Positions 47,478 to 55,106 of a DNA stretch of 58,009 bases are shown piece after piece. Below the pieces are notes generated by a model. The model saw nothing but the letters and a program-made list of their open reading frames with translations, did no database searches and was not told where the DNA came from. Source of the DNA: a virus. Every line of letters starts with the position of its first letter. Positions within the stretch are counted from its first letter, which is position 1. The stretch is from IMG/VR virus record IMGVR_UViG_3300029867_000007, positions 1 through 58,009 of that record. One strand, 5' to 3'. The position numbers and the translations under genes were made by a program.

Positions 47478-49919
47478 TTATTCAAAATCTTCTCCCTCCA
47501 TCCTTCTATCTACAGAAATCTTCGCCTCTTTAACTTCCATAAGTACCTTCCGTCTAGAATTCACTTTAAAAGACTTATGCTTAAATACAGTTTCCCTTTT
47601 GCCATCCAGCAGCATCTTATACCCTGGCGCTCCATATTCCTCAAACCCTGCATTGGTTAGTGCACTGGCTAAACGTTTGCCCTGTGCGCTGTTACGTGCA
47701 GGTATGTCAACGTCGTTATCTTTCTGTAGGTTTGCACTTCTTTTATAGTTGCCGGTTAGTTCACATACTGCTGACCAGCTAAATGCAGCGTGACAATTAA
47801 TTATCCCTCTCTTATCTTTAACCATTTCTAGTATGGCGCGGGATTCAGAATCTTGAGAGTCCATCATGACCTTCTGTGTATAGCGAGTTACAGGAAGGCT
47901 ATTTGGGTTTATATTTTTAAGTCTTCTATTAAGGAAGTAATACCGAATGGCTGGCAGTTCCTCCTCAAAAAATGCTACAAGCCTGTCATAGTATGCTGGT
48001 GACTTTTTTGTTGCCTTAATATGAAACATACAAAACCGACGTTCATCTGGTGTTATATAAACACTCTCGTCGTGGTTCGTAAAAGCTAACATGTTGGTAG
48101 TGTTTGGCATTTGTTGAATATCTATGCCCTTACGTTCAATAGAAACGGTTCTATCTGTTATAAAGGATTTGATATGCTCTGTTAGTTCACTACGCTTATT
48201 CGCATTAGCCCCTGTGTGCAGCTCCTGTAGTACTACTAACTGGCTACCTGTCTGCCAATCGTTAAAACGACCTGAGACCTTTTCCGTTGTATCCAGTGTT
48301 TTTAGATTGTCTTCACCAAGTAACGGCCCAATAAGATAATCAGCTAATAGAGATTTACCAATACCCTTATTACCTCTTATTACTGGCATCCATTTGAACT
48401 TAAGTCCTGGCTTCTGCACATGATATGCGATGAAGGCTAAAATAATTTCCCTTTCTTTGCGGTTTGGGAATAGGTATTTGAAATGGTCTAGCATTATTTT
48501 AACGCTTCCCTTTTCCTCCTCTATCTCAGGTGCAAAGTAAGTGTTTAGTACCCTAGCCCCACGAGGCGTTTTAAATACCCTGTCATACCCTGGTACGTAT
48601 TGCATAACATCAACAGTCTTAATTGCTCTTATTGACTGTAGTATTGTAGATGGGGTTCCCTGCCCTACTCCCTGTTTTCTAATTCTGTTATTAACACGAT
48701 CAAACGCTTCAATCTTCATTTCTATGCCGGTATGGAAATTTACCATCTTATTCATACCTGCGACAAAGAACACACCGTCGAATTGTTCCCTCATTGAGTC
48801 AATCGCTTTTTCTAACCCTTCCCCTAATATTGCGGTTCCATTCTCATTGTCTGATTTTATGTTGCGTGATATTGCTTTGCACTCTGTTTTTAAATCAGAA
48901 ATGGTCACATCGCCCGCAGACTTTTTAATTCCTTTTAGTATGGCTGCTTTTTCAAGGGTCGTGACTTTCCCTTTTATCTCACCCATAGCTAACATTTTTA
49001 AATAATGGGGAACATCATCTAAAAGGATGCTTGGCGTTTTCTTAACAATATCTAAAATCTGTTCACCACTCCAATCGTCATCACCATTATTTCTAATGTG
49101 CGATTTCCAAATAGAGTTAACTGTGGTTTCTACTTCACTGTCTTTCTTTGGCGGGTTGAACTGGGTAATGTTCAAAGCCTTAACAGCATTCATGGTATCT
49201 TCGAGAGTCATACCCTCGTGAATAAACTTACCGGCTATTTTGGCTAATGAATTGTTACGATCGCCATCTGCAACCTTAGTGGTAATGTCTACCCTTTCAG
49301 TTATTGACTCTTGCAGTTCCTGTAGTAAAAACTCTTGTTCCCCTGTGAGCTTTATCTTTTCAGCGTTGAATAGTTTCGCTTGGTCATTTCGCCATGTATA
49401 GAATTTCTTCCTCATCTTCTTTTGAAAAGCAGGAAGGTACATGGGGCGTGATAAAGCTTTGGCTGATAAATCCGTTCCTACAGCATCCGCCATAACCATG
49501 AGACTGAGCATTGCATTTACATGTACTGCATTACTAACAGGTTTCTTATAAGGGATAACTACGCGGTAACGATTGCCTTTATAAACATCTTCTTTTTTCT
49601 TCTCATCATACTGGGTTGTCATGTGAGAGTGGGTAGAATAAATAAAGCAATTATATTTTCCATACACTTCGCGAATTTCTTTTTTACTTAAATCGGTATC
49701 ATCCAAATCAAGTGTGGCACCATAGTATTTGTCAACCGTTTGGACATTACGTTTGGTGTCTGAGAAGCTTGCGAATATAAAATATTTACCGTCTTTCTTT
49801 TCCCGTACTTCCGGTTTTTCGAATAGGTCATATAGCTGTCCCATTGTCAACCGTTCATTTCTTATGCGATTGCTTTTAACGGTGCGCCCAAAAGCAACCC
49901 TGACTTTCTTATTAGACAT
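47478..49919 (-). CDS. Primase-helicase (archaeo-eukaryotic-type primase with SF3 helicase)
   Basis: An 813-residue replication initiator. The N-terminal primase-like part has ATLDLDDTD (68-76, catalytic Asp71 and Asp73), STHSHMT (95-101, His97) and RYRVVIPYKKPVS (117-129), the AEP motif order D-x-D, s-x-H, R. The C-terminal part has a superfamily 3-type ATPase: Walker A IRGNKGIGKS (514-523), LVVLQELH (561-568), then AFTNHDESVYITPDERRF (sensor/DUF5906-like). Such fused proteins synthesise primers and unwind DNA at phage origins. The long middle region is not assigned. Confidence 0.87.
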   Translation of the reverse strand: MSNKKVRVAFGRTVKSNRIRNERLTMGQLYDLFEKPEVREKKDGKYFIFASFSDTKRNVQTVDKYYGATLDLDDTDLSKKEIREVYGKYNCFIYSTHSHMTTQYDEKKKEDVYKGNRYRVVIPYKKPVSNAVHVNAMLSLMVMADAVGTDLSAKALSRPMYLPAFQKKMRKKFYTWRNDQAKLFNAEKIKLTGEQEFLLQELQESITERVDITTKVADGDRNNSLAKIAGKFIHEGMTLEDTMNAVKALNITQFNPPKKDSEVETTVNSIWKSHIRNNGDDDWSGEQILDIVKKTPSILLDDVPHYLKMLAMGEIKGKVTTLEKAAILKGIKKSAGDVTISDLKTECKAISRNIKSDNENGTAILGEGLEKAIDSMREQFDGVFFVAGMNKMVNFHTGIEMKIEAFDRVNNRIRKQGVGQGTPSTILQSIRAIKTVDVMQYVPGYDRVFKTPRGARVLNTYFAPEIEEEKGSVKIMLDHFKYLFPNRKEREIILAFIAYHVQKPGLKFKWMPVIRGNKGIGKSLLADYLIGPLLGEDNLKTLDTTEKVSGRFNDWQTGSQLVVLQELHTGANANKRSELTEHIKSFITDRTVSIERKGIDIQQMPNTTNMLAFTNHDESVYITPDERRFCMFHIKATKKSPAYYDRLVAFFEEELPAIRYYFLNRRLKNINPNSLPVTRYTQKVMMDSQDSESRAILEMVKDKRGIINCHAAFSWSAVCELTGNYKRSANLQKDNDVDIPARNSAQGKRLASALTNAGFEEYGAPGYKMLLDGKRETVFKHKSFKVNSRRKVLMEVKEAKISVDRRMEGEDFE

Positions 49920-49935
49920 AGGGGTAACCTAAGGT

Positions 49936-50127
49936 TTACTGTTGTTGGCTTTTTATTTCTGCTGTTACGAAGATGTTTAGCGTCTTGACCATGGCGGTAA
50001 CAATGGAGGGGTTCTTCATGGCGTACCCTGGAACAAATTGGGCTTCTACCATCTGTACAGCGGCCTTAAGTACCCCCTCTGCTTGTTTCTCTGCGTTCTG
50101 AAGGGACTTATGCATTACTTCATTCAT
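49936..50127 (-). CDS. Hypothetical helical protein, 63 residues
   Basis: A short helical protein (VMHKSLQNAEKQAEGVLKAA, then YAMKNPSIVTAMVKTLNIFV) 16 bases upstream of the primase-helicase. The pattern of small hydrophobic residues with Lys/Gln ends suggests an oligomeric helix bundle. Its position suggests an accessory to replication initiation. Not recognised. Confidence 0.6.
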   Translation of the reverse strand: MNEVMHKSLQNAEKQAEGVLKAAVQMVEAQFVPGYAMKNPSIVTAMVKTLNIFVTAEIKSQQQ

Positions 50128-50165
50128 TACTTCACCTTTACGTATGTGTGTGTGTATGGCTTATA

Positions 50166-50195
50166 ATCATAGCTTAGATTAGGCCCACTTGCCAA
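50166..50195 (-). promoter_or_regulatory. Candidate promoter before the primase operon
   Basis: On the minus strand: TTGGCA (50190-50195), an 18-base spacer, TATGAT (50166-50171), followed by TATAAGCC. It lies about 40 bases upstream of the 63-residue gene and overlaps the end of the 50179 gene. Match is fair; a chance hit cannot be excluded. Confidence 0.35.
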
Positions 50196-50451
50196 ATCCT
50201 TGGTAAACGACGGTAGAGGGAAACATTCCCCCATATTTAATAGCCGTTATACGTCCCTGCTTTCTGTCTATGAACACCTCATAGCCTTTAGGTATTGTGT
50301 CCAGCAACTCCGTTAAGGCTTCCTGGTAGGCGGGAGCTGCCTTTGACTGTGCTTCACTAATGTCCCGAGCTGTTTGGCGCTTAGCGGGATTTTTTCGGCG
50401 TCGTCTACGTCGATGTACTGCCTTACCACTAGGTTCATTGTTCTGTGACAT
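50179..50451 (-). CDS. Basic hypothetical protein, 90 residues
   Basis: ATG at 50451 has GAGAGG five bases upstream; a second in-frame ATG at 50475 is possible. The product has a Arg/Lys-rich N-terminal part (VHRRRRRRKNPAKRQTARDI) and a folded C-terminal half (ELLDTIPKGYEVFIDRKQGR, then GGMFPSTVVYQGFGKW). It may bind nucleic acid through the basic part. It overlaps the upstream gene by 139 bases in another frame, unusual for this compact genome. Confidence 0.6.
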   Translation of the reverse strand: MSQNNEPSGKAVHRRRRRRKNPAKRQTARDISEAQSKAAPAYQEALTELLDTIPKGYEVFIDRKQGRITAIKYGGMFPSTVVYQGFGKWA

Positions 50452-50726
50452 TGGTACCTCTCTACTCTGCCGCAAAAGTGGAGGCGGCCACCTTGCTCAA
50501 CAAAGATAAACCCTCCCATTTTCATTTTCATTTGAATAACATAATCCACACCCTGCGAATCATACTGTTCAGCTAAGTAATACTCTGAAATGCTAATTTC
50601 TTTAAAAGGTTTTAGTCTTCCAAGTTCATCATACTGCGGAGTGAAGTCGGCGAGCGGGGTTGGACTAACCCCCACCACCTTCTCATCTACTACAGTAAAA
50701 GAACCGTCTATCGGTTCACTAGCCAT
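50313..50726 (-). CDS. Hypothetical protein, 137 residues
   Basis: The N-terminal two thirds look folded (FTVVDEKVVGVSPTPLADFT, then ISEYYLAEQYDSQGVDYVIQ). The last part is encoded in the overlap with the 50179 gene (DVDDAEKIPLSAKQLGTLVK). The start overlaps the upstream gene by 19 bases. No family recognised. The long overlap raises the chance that the true C-terminus is shorter or that the two products are related by frameshift. Confidence 0.55.
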   Translation of the reverse strand: MASEPIDGSFTVVDEKVVGVSPTPLADFTPQYDELGRLKPFKEISISEYYLAEQYDSQGVDYVIQMKMKMGGFIFVEQGGRLHFCGRVERYQCHRTMNLVVRQYIDVDDAEKIPLSAKQLGTLVKHSQRQLPPTRKP

Positions 50727-51277
50727 TCTGTATTACCTGTAATTGCAAACGCTGACCGACGCCAAAAGGGCGCTTCCTTAATTAGCACTTCTGTTTTCAC
50801 TTGTGCTTCAACTCGGGCGTTGGCGGCCTTTGCTTCATTCGCATGGTAACGTGATTCATCTTGTAAATGGGTAAAGGCTGTACGCTGCTTTCTAAAGTTC
50901 TCGAACATGAAACCTAGCTTACTTGCTACTACACTATTATAGCCAAGGTACATGCCACCACATTGACCATTTTCTTGACCTGTAAAATACTCAAGATCAA
51001 TCACAGTCTTTTCAGAAATAGTTTCTTCCGCTTCAAGGAAACCATGCTGGGCATCTGGCGTATTGTTTCTGACAATATGTAACGGGTTTATCTTTTGGAA
51101 CTGATCAACTGATACATCTTGTACTTCTTTTAGTATTACATCAACAATAACGTACTTCTGTACATTCTGTTCAGTGCGGTGGCATTTGTCACCCTCGTTA
51201 TCATTCCACTGAAGTCCGCAAGGGCGACAAATGTTACGTCCATCACCCATTGGCTCCGCATTACAGTTAACGTTCAT
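50708..51277 (-). CDS. Hypothetical protein with N-terminal Cys motif
   Basis: A 189-residue protein. The N-terminus has Cys residues spaced as in a small zinc ribbon (CNAEPMGDGRNICRPCGLQW, then DKCHR). The middle (VIVDVILKEVQDVSVDQFQK) is beta-rich and the C-terminal part helical (AKAANARVEAQVKTEVLIKE). It could bind nucleic acid. Not recognised as a known family. It ends 19 bases inside the following gene. Confidence 0.6.
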   Translation of the reverse strand: MNVNCNAEPMGDGRNICRPCGLQWNDNEGDKCHRTEQNVQKYVIVDVILKEVQDVSVDQFQKINPLHIVRNNTPDAQHGFLEAEETISEKTVIDLEYFTGQENGQCGGMYLGYNSVVASKLGFMFENFRKQRTAFTHLQDESRYHANEAKAANARVEAQVKTEVLIKEAPFWRRSAFAITGNTEWLVNR

Positions 51278-51279
51278 AT

Positions 51280-51486
51280 CTATTCTTCCGTTGTGCTGTA
51301 TATCATTACTACAGCTTGATCTTTAATTACGCCTTTCACTTTATCATTTTGAAGAGCGCGTTGTAGTTGTTCGGTCGCTTGTCTCTTTGCCCTGTTGCGT
51401 ATTACGCCAGCAGATTCGTTATCTGCCCATGGTTGAGAGAGCGGAATGGTGACTGTTAAGGTCACCTCCGCAAATGTACCGCTAAT
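51280..51486 (-). CDS. Small protein with probable ATT start
   Basis: The open frame continues far upstream into the neighbour (as far as 51603), but the region upstream of 51486 overlaps coding sequence of the 51482 gene. The only place with a strong ribosome site (AAGGAG, 51494-51499, 7-base spacer) is followed by ATT at 51486, which would give a 68-residue product: ISGTFAEVTLTVTIPLSQPW at the start and KGVIKDQAVVMIYSTTEE at the end. ATT is a rare start (infC, pcnB in E. coli). A start further upstream cannot be excluded. Confidence 0.5.
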   Translation of the reverse strand: MSGTFAEVTLTVTIPLSQPWADNESAGVIRNRAKRQATEQLQRALQNDKVKGVIKDQAVVMIYSTTEE

Positions 51487-52207
51487 GTTGGATCTCCTTC
51501 CAAGCAACTGGGAATACTTTACGATCAGTATCACCGCTGATAACACCCATCCAATGTCCTTTAACACGATCATAGTATGCGCGGAAATGTAGGAGCTGTT
51601 CACCGATTTCAGGTATTTTAGTTATTACTGTAATACCTGTACCATCCTTAGGCGCACTATCAATACTTTTAAAGCCATCTGGTATTAACGTTGCAGCATC
51701 TTGGCAGTTTTCAACACAAGGACGCCATGCGTCGAAATGTTCCATAATGTATTCACGACCTTTCGCTAATGCTTTGCCGTCAACTTCAAATATATACACG
51801 TCGTCCTCTTCGTTATAAAGGACATAACTAGGCGCACCATCTGCACAAATTTCATAAATAGCGTCGTCCTCTGTAGGTAAGGTAGCTATTTCTGAGAAGT
51901 CACCTGTGCCTATCATGGGCTCCTCCATCATCTCAGCTTCTAGCAACCCGCGCTGCTGACCAAATAGAATCAATTCATCAGCCAAGGCCTTTCCAACTGG
52001 GGCGTACTGTTCTTGGCTTTCATAGCTTGTGAACATATTATACTTTGCAGTAGCAAAAGCGCCAAAGAAGAAAGCGACCTGTAAAGCGTTTCTCGTTTCA
52101 TCGTTAATGGTTGCAACATCCACTTGTTCTTTTAGGAACACTTCAAATTCCTGCATGATTAGATCGTTATGGATTATCTTCGGCTTAATTTTAGATACCA
52201 TCTTCAT
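51482..52207 (-). CDS. Hypothetical protein with C-terminal DUF551-like domain
   Basis: A 241-residue protein. The N-terminal part is helical (DLIMQEFEVFLKEQVDVATI), the middle acidic (LPTEDDAIYEICADGAPSYV), and the C-terminal 60 residues (FKSIDSAPKDGTGITVITKI, then FRAYYDRVKGHWMGVISG, ending VFPVAWKEIQ) have the DUF551 pattern of small phage proteins with 'i.saPkDGt.ilv', 'W.p'. The function of DUF551 is unknown. Coupled to both neighbours by overlaps. Confidence 0.6.
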   Translation of the reverse strand: MKMVSKIKPKIIHNDLIMQEFEVFLKEQVDVATINDETRNALQVAFFFGAFATAKYNMFTSYESQEQYAPVGKALADELILFGQQRGLLEAEMMEEPMIGTGDFSEIATLPTEDDAIYEICADGAPSYVLYNEEDDVYIFEVDGKALAKGREYIMEHFDAWRPCVENCQDAATLIPDGFKSIDSAPKDGTGITVITKIPEIGEQLLHFRAYYDRVKGHWMGVISGDTDRKVFPVAWKEIQH

Positions 52208-52895
52208 CTTCCTTTGGTTCAGGTTCGTTATAGGTTAGGTTTAACTTAATGTTTTGATCAGAAAACGTTTGGGTGTCTAGTACAACCTCTTCACCAGAAC
52301 CAAAAGACACTTGCAACTTAAGCTTCTCTTGTAGTAGCGCATCAATGATCTTATCCTTACCACCCATTGCATTACTAAACTTAAACGCTTGGGTGTCGAG
52401 AGTCTTCTGCATTAACTGTAGCTTACTAGTAATAGCTTGGTTCTGGCGACCCATGGCTGAAACGTGGGCTTTGTCATGCTTAAGTTTGTTATTTAACTCC
52501 AAGTGAATATGCTGATATTTTAACAGCGAGTCCTGTACAATCCTAGTACGCTCATCCGCTTCATTAACACGTTTGTAAGCATTAGAGAGGTTATCCGCTA
52601 ACTCACCGATACGAGAGGCTAGGCGTTCGTTTGTTTCACCCCATTGTGGATTTGCGTCTAACAGATCAAACTTTTGTTTCTCGAATGCGTCTTCCGCCTT
52701 GTGCTGTGCAGCTTCTGCACTGGCAACACGTTGGCTAAGCTTATGTACTGTAGAGGGGTACTTGTGCGTTTCTTGCATGGACACAAGTACTATATCTAGC
52801 TCTTCAGCATTAAGAATAATCTTTGCTGTTTCGTTAGTCCTTAGCTCTTGCCCTAAAAGCATTTGAATTAACCGTAGTCGTATTTCTGCACTCAT
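52191..52895 (-). CDS. Coiled-coil protein, 234 residues
   Basis: A long helical, charged protein (LSQRVASAEAAQHKAEDAFE, then LADNLSNAYKRVNEADERTR, then QNQAITSKLQLMQKTLDTQA) with a short acidic C-terminus (EPEPKEDEDGI). Most of it should be coiled coil. It overlaps the following gene by 17 bases and the upstream gene by 4. Perhaps a scaffold or accessory for regulation; not identified. Confidence 0.6.
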   Translation of the reverse strand: MSAEIRLRLIQMLLGQELRTNETAKIILNAEELDIVLVSMQETHKYPSTVHKLSQRVASAEAAQHKAEDAFEKQKFDLLDANPQWGETNERLASRIGELADNLSNAYKRVNEADERTRIVQDSLLKYQHIHLELNNKLKHDKAHVSAMGRQNQAITSKLQLMQKTLDTQAFKFSNAMGGKDKIIDALLQEKLKLQVSFGSGEEVVLDTQTFSDQNIKLNLTYNEPEPKEDEDGI

Positions 52896-53152
52896 CTTCT
52901 TTTTCTCCTACGAACTTTATTTTTGACAACAGCATTGGCCATAGAACCCGCCCAGTTCTGGAATAACCAGATCTTAACGTCTTCTAAAAGCCTTGCCGTA
53001 TGGTGGACATATTCAGGTCTTACTTTACCCGCAGGTGTGACTAACTTCCAGTGGTCACGGTGGGCATGTCCATTATACTTCTGATAACGGATTACTTCTA
53101 GGTCAGTGCCTGTAACTTTATAATGACCTACTTCAATTTTGCTAAGTCTCAT
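52892..53152 (-). CDS. Basic hypothetical protein, 86 residues
   Basis: A folded N-terminal part (KIEVGHYKVTGTDLEVIRYQ, then HWKLVTPAGKVRPEYVHHTA) is followed by a basic end (VKNKVRRRKRR). The 'VI.Y.....' and 'W.L........' pattern resembles small phage proteins of unknown role that bind nucleic acid. It overlaps both neighbours by 4 bases. Confidence 0.6.
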   Translation of the reverse strand: MRLSKIEVGHYKVTGTDLEVIRYQKYNGHAHRDHWKLVTPAGKVRPEYVHHTARLLEDVKIWLFQNWAGSMANAVVKNKVRRRKRR

Positions 53153-53349
53153 ATTATAGGAACGCTTAGCCAGTTGTGGCCCTTTGGGGTTAGGCCGTTA
53201 TCACGTTGCTTCAGCGTCTCATTTCTTTTAGTGTCATAAACCTTTAGACACACCTTGCACGCAGAGGAAAGCCCATCCGCTCTAGAAACTTTCTTCCTAA
53301 ATGCGGCGGCTTCTTTTTCCTTATGGCATAGTGTACATTCTTTTTTCAT
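53149..53349 (-). CDS. HNH-type zinc-finger-like small protein
   Basis: A 66-residue protein with two CxxC knuckles (CTLCHKEKEAAAFRK and CKVCLKVYD) around KVSRADGLSSAC. Proteins with 'C..Ck..k....F.k.....DGl...Ck.C' are common in phages and resemble the zinc part of HNH endonuclease-like proteins, though the catalytic His-Asn-His is not evident here. Probably nucleic acid binding. Confidence 0.65.
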   Translation of the reverse strand: MKKECTLCHKEKEAAAFRKKVSRADGLSSACKVCLKVYDTKRNETLKQRDNGLTPKGHNWLSVPII

Positions 53350-53368
53350 ACAGTTTCCCCAAGCATCT

Positions 53369-53653
53369 TTAACCCTCTTCTTTTAGGTGCTTTATCATTT
53401 CATCCATTAATATATCAACATCATAATGGTAAGCGACATTAAAACCTACAGGAGTATCGGGATACACACGCAAACAGACTATAGTATCATTTGCAATCAT
53501 GCCATTTAATATCTCTTCCTCAATCTCCTCCTCATAGATTGTTCTTAGATCGCTTATGTATGCTTCCACACCTTGGTAATTATCTTTGTGGTCATTAACT
53601 ACTATAGACACACTGCATTTACAAAGCGCTACTAGCTCTAATAACTTTTTCAT
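53369..53653 (-). CDS. Hypothetical protein, 94 residues
   Basis: A small acidic protein (KLLELVALCKCSVSIVVNDH, then DLRTIYEEEIEEEILNGMIA, then HYDVDILMDEMIKHLKEEG) with a likely alpha/beta fold. The ATG overlaps the preceding small gene (ATGA). Not recognised. Confidence 0.6.
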   Translation of the reverse strand: MKKLLELVALCKCSVSIVVNDHKDNYQGVEAYISDLRTIYEEEIEEEILNGMIANDTIVCLRVYPDTPVGFNVAYHYDVDILMDEMIKHLKEEG

Positions 53654-53766
53654 CTAAAACCCCCCGTAGACCAGATAATGAAAAGAGCAAAGAGGCAAAT
53701 CCCCCCAACCCAATGGACAATTTCAGACACCACATCAGGCCAACCTTTCTTTTCTGGAGTTCTCAT
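53650..53766 (-). CDS. Tiny membrane protein, 38 residues
   Basis: A 38-residue frame with AAGGTGG ahead of its ATG. It starts 1 base after the preceding stop and its TGA overlaps the next ATG (ATGA). A charged N-terminus (MRTPEKKGWPDVVSEIV) is followed by one membrane span (GGICLFALFIIWSTG). The tight coupling to both neighbours makes it a likely real gene. Function unknown; phage micro-proteins of this kind often modulate host membrane functions. Confidence 0.6.
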   Translation of the reverse strand: MRTPEKKGWPDVVSEIVHWVGGICLFALFIIWSTGGFR

Positions 53767-53767
53767 G

Positions 53768-54004
53768 TCACCACCTTGGCTTAAAGTTTTTTCTATGGCG
53801 TTCGATGCCTAGAAAAGTTACACGCAGTTCGCCACCTAAATTCCAAGCATGGAGCCAGCGTCTACAATATGAATACGTTACTTCGGTATTCCCCTTGCTG
53901 TACATAAATATTTTACGGCGGGTCAGTTTCTTTTCGCCATCAATTAGATTGTATTCTTTGCTTTTTTCTAGTGACCATAACCATGTGTAAGTTTTCTTAG
54001 ACAC
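53768..54004 (-). CDS. Hypothetical basic/aromatic protein, 78 residues
   Basis: A Trp- and Lys-rich small protein (TYTWLWSLEKSKEYNLIDGE, then EVTYSYCRRWLHAWNLGGEL) ending KNFKPRW. It begins after the terminator that follows TerC, so it may have its own promoter or depend on read-through. No family recognised. Confidence 0.55.
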   Translation of the reverse strand: MSKKTYTWLWSLEKSKEYNLIDGEKKLTRRKIFMYSKGNTEVTYSYCRRWLHAWNLGGELRVTFLGIERHRKNFKPRW

Positions 54005-54022
54005 AACCTTTCTCCTAGAAAA

Positions 54023-54046
54023 CCCTAGTGCGGAATTGCACTAGGG
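54023..54046 (-). terminator. Hairpin terminator after TerC
   Basis: CCCTAGTGC and GCACTAGGG form a perfect 9-bp stem with a 6-base loop. On the minus strand it is followed by TTTTC and lies 7 bases after the TerC stop. A likely intrinsic terminator, moderate because the T-tract is short. Confidence 0.75.
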
Positions 54047-54053
54047 CTATGAT

Positions 54054-54908
54054 TTAACTTTCTTTTGGGTTTGCCAGTGAAGCAGTAGCCCCAATAAGTA
54101 GTATAGTAGCAACAATCGCTAAGCTATACAACTCATTCATATGGAAGGCAAACAAACCACTTGCGACTAGCTTAATCGCGATGAAAACCAAGATACAATA
54201 TATAGCCGTATCAATGTAGCGCATGTAATTTTTCATGGCGTCTATTACAAAGTACATTTGGCGTAGCCCTAATATAGCAAACATCATTGCAAAGTAAATC
54301 AGTGCGGGGTCTTTAGTGACGGCGATTACGGCGGGTACACTATCAAAGGCAAACAACACGTCGCTTATCTCTATAATGATTACTACAAGCCAGAATATAG
54401 AAATGGTCGGGAATACTTTTCTGATATTAATGACCCACCACAATTCATCATAGTTCGTTGCGTCGTCTTCATCACTCGCACTCATCATTAGATAAACCGA
54501 GTACAGAATCATTGCAGCAAACACTAAGTCGAATGTGGGGCCGAAGTACTCCATGAACTCAACACCTATCACAGTGAAGATTAGACGGAAAACAGCAGCG
54601 CCAATAATGCCATAGTGTAGGGCTTTGTGTTTCTCTAACGCGCCTATTTTAAAGTAGGTTAGTATAATACTGAATACGAATAGGTTATCGAACGCCAGCA
54701 TTTTTTCAAGCGTATAGCCCATTAAGAACATACCAGCAGCTTCATGCCCTCTTAGCCCTGCAACGACACCAGAGAAAATGAAAGCCGCGCCAATGTATGC
54801 GCCGGTAAAAGCTAAAGCAGAGTTAAAAGTACTTGGGTGTTCACGATGGTACGCCCATTCGATGGTAATCATTATTGCAACAAAGATAATAAATATTAAT
54901 TCTAACAT
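54054..54908 (-). CDS. terC: TerC-family integral membrane protein
   Basis: A 284-residue protein with 7-9 membrane spans and the TerC signature: EKMLAFDNLFVFSIIL (about residues 68-83) and IEISDVLFAFDSVPAVIAV (about 177-195), whose acidic residues inside the membrane are typical. TerC/Alx proteins take part in tellurite resistance, metal (Mn) export and membrane stress. Their presence in phage genomes is uncommon; a role in protecting the infected cell or blocking other phages (the ter genes were found through phage inhibition phenotypes) is possible. It is preceded by a strong terminator hairpin and AGGAG. Confidence 0.9.
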   Translation of the reverse strand: MLELIFIIFVAIMITIEWAYHREHPSTFNSALAFTGAYIGAAFIFSGVVAGLRGHEAAGMFLMGYTLEKMLAFDNLFVFSIILTYFKIGALEKHKALHYGIIGAAVFRLIFTVIGVEFMEYFGPTFDLVFAAMILYSVYLMMSASDEDDATNYDELWWVINIRKVFPTISIFWLVVIIIEISDVLFAFDSVPAVIAVTKDPALIYFAMMFAILGLRQMYFVIDAMKNYMRYIDTAIYCILVFIAIKLVASGLFAFHMNELYSLAIVATILLIGATASLANPKES

Positions 54909-54924
54909 TGTGTTTCTCCTGACA

Positions 54925-54958
54925 TAAAAAAGCCCTGCGTGTGCGAACAGGGCTTTTT
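54925..54958 (-). terminator. Terminator/attenuator between TerD and TerC
   Basis: AAAAAAGCCCTG (54925-54936) and CAGGGCTTTTT (54948-54958) form a perfect stem of 11 bp with an 11-base loop. On the minus strand the hairpin ends in a T-run, so it works as an intrinsic terminator of the TerD transcript and limits TerC expression. The TerC ribosome site lies only about 8 bases beyond it. Confidence 0.85.
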
Positions 54959-54968
54959 ATTTTTATGG

Positions 54969-55106
54969 TTAATCCAGAACTTTCGCTAACGTGTGGAGTA
55001 TTAACTGTAGGAAGCTTTTAAAACCATTCCATATCGTAGCAAATGGGTTGAAACCTCCTTCAACTCTCACACCGGGGGCAACCCCTGGCGAAGGTCTTCT
55101 TATCAG
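54969..55106 (-). other. In-frame coding-like extension after the TerD stop
   Basis: After the TerD TGA (55107-55109) the same frame stays open for 45 more codons to TAA at 54969-54971. It reads LIRRPSPGVAPGVRVEGG, a Pro/Gly linker, and then FNPFATIWNGFKSFLQLILH, an amphipathic/hydrophobic helix, ending TLAKVLD. The composition is protein-like rather than random, and TGA-C is a weak stop context. It may be made by stop-codon readthrough, started separately at a GTG (55070, weak ribosome site), or be the remains of a longer TerD broken by a nonsense change. Confidence 0.5.
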
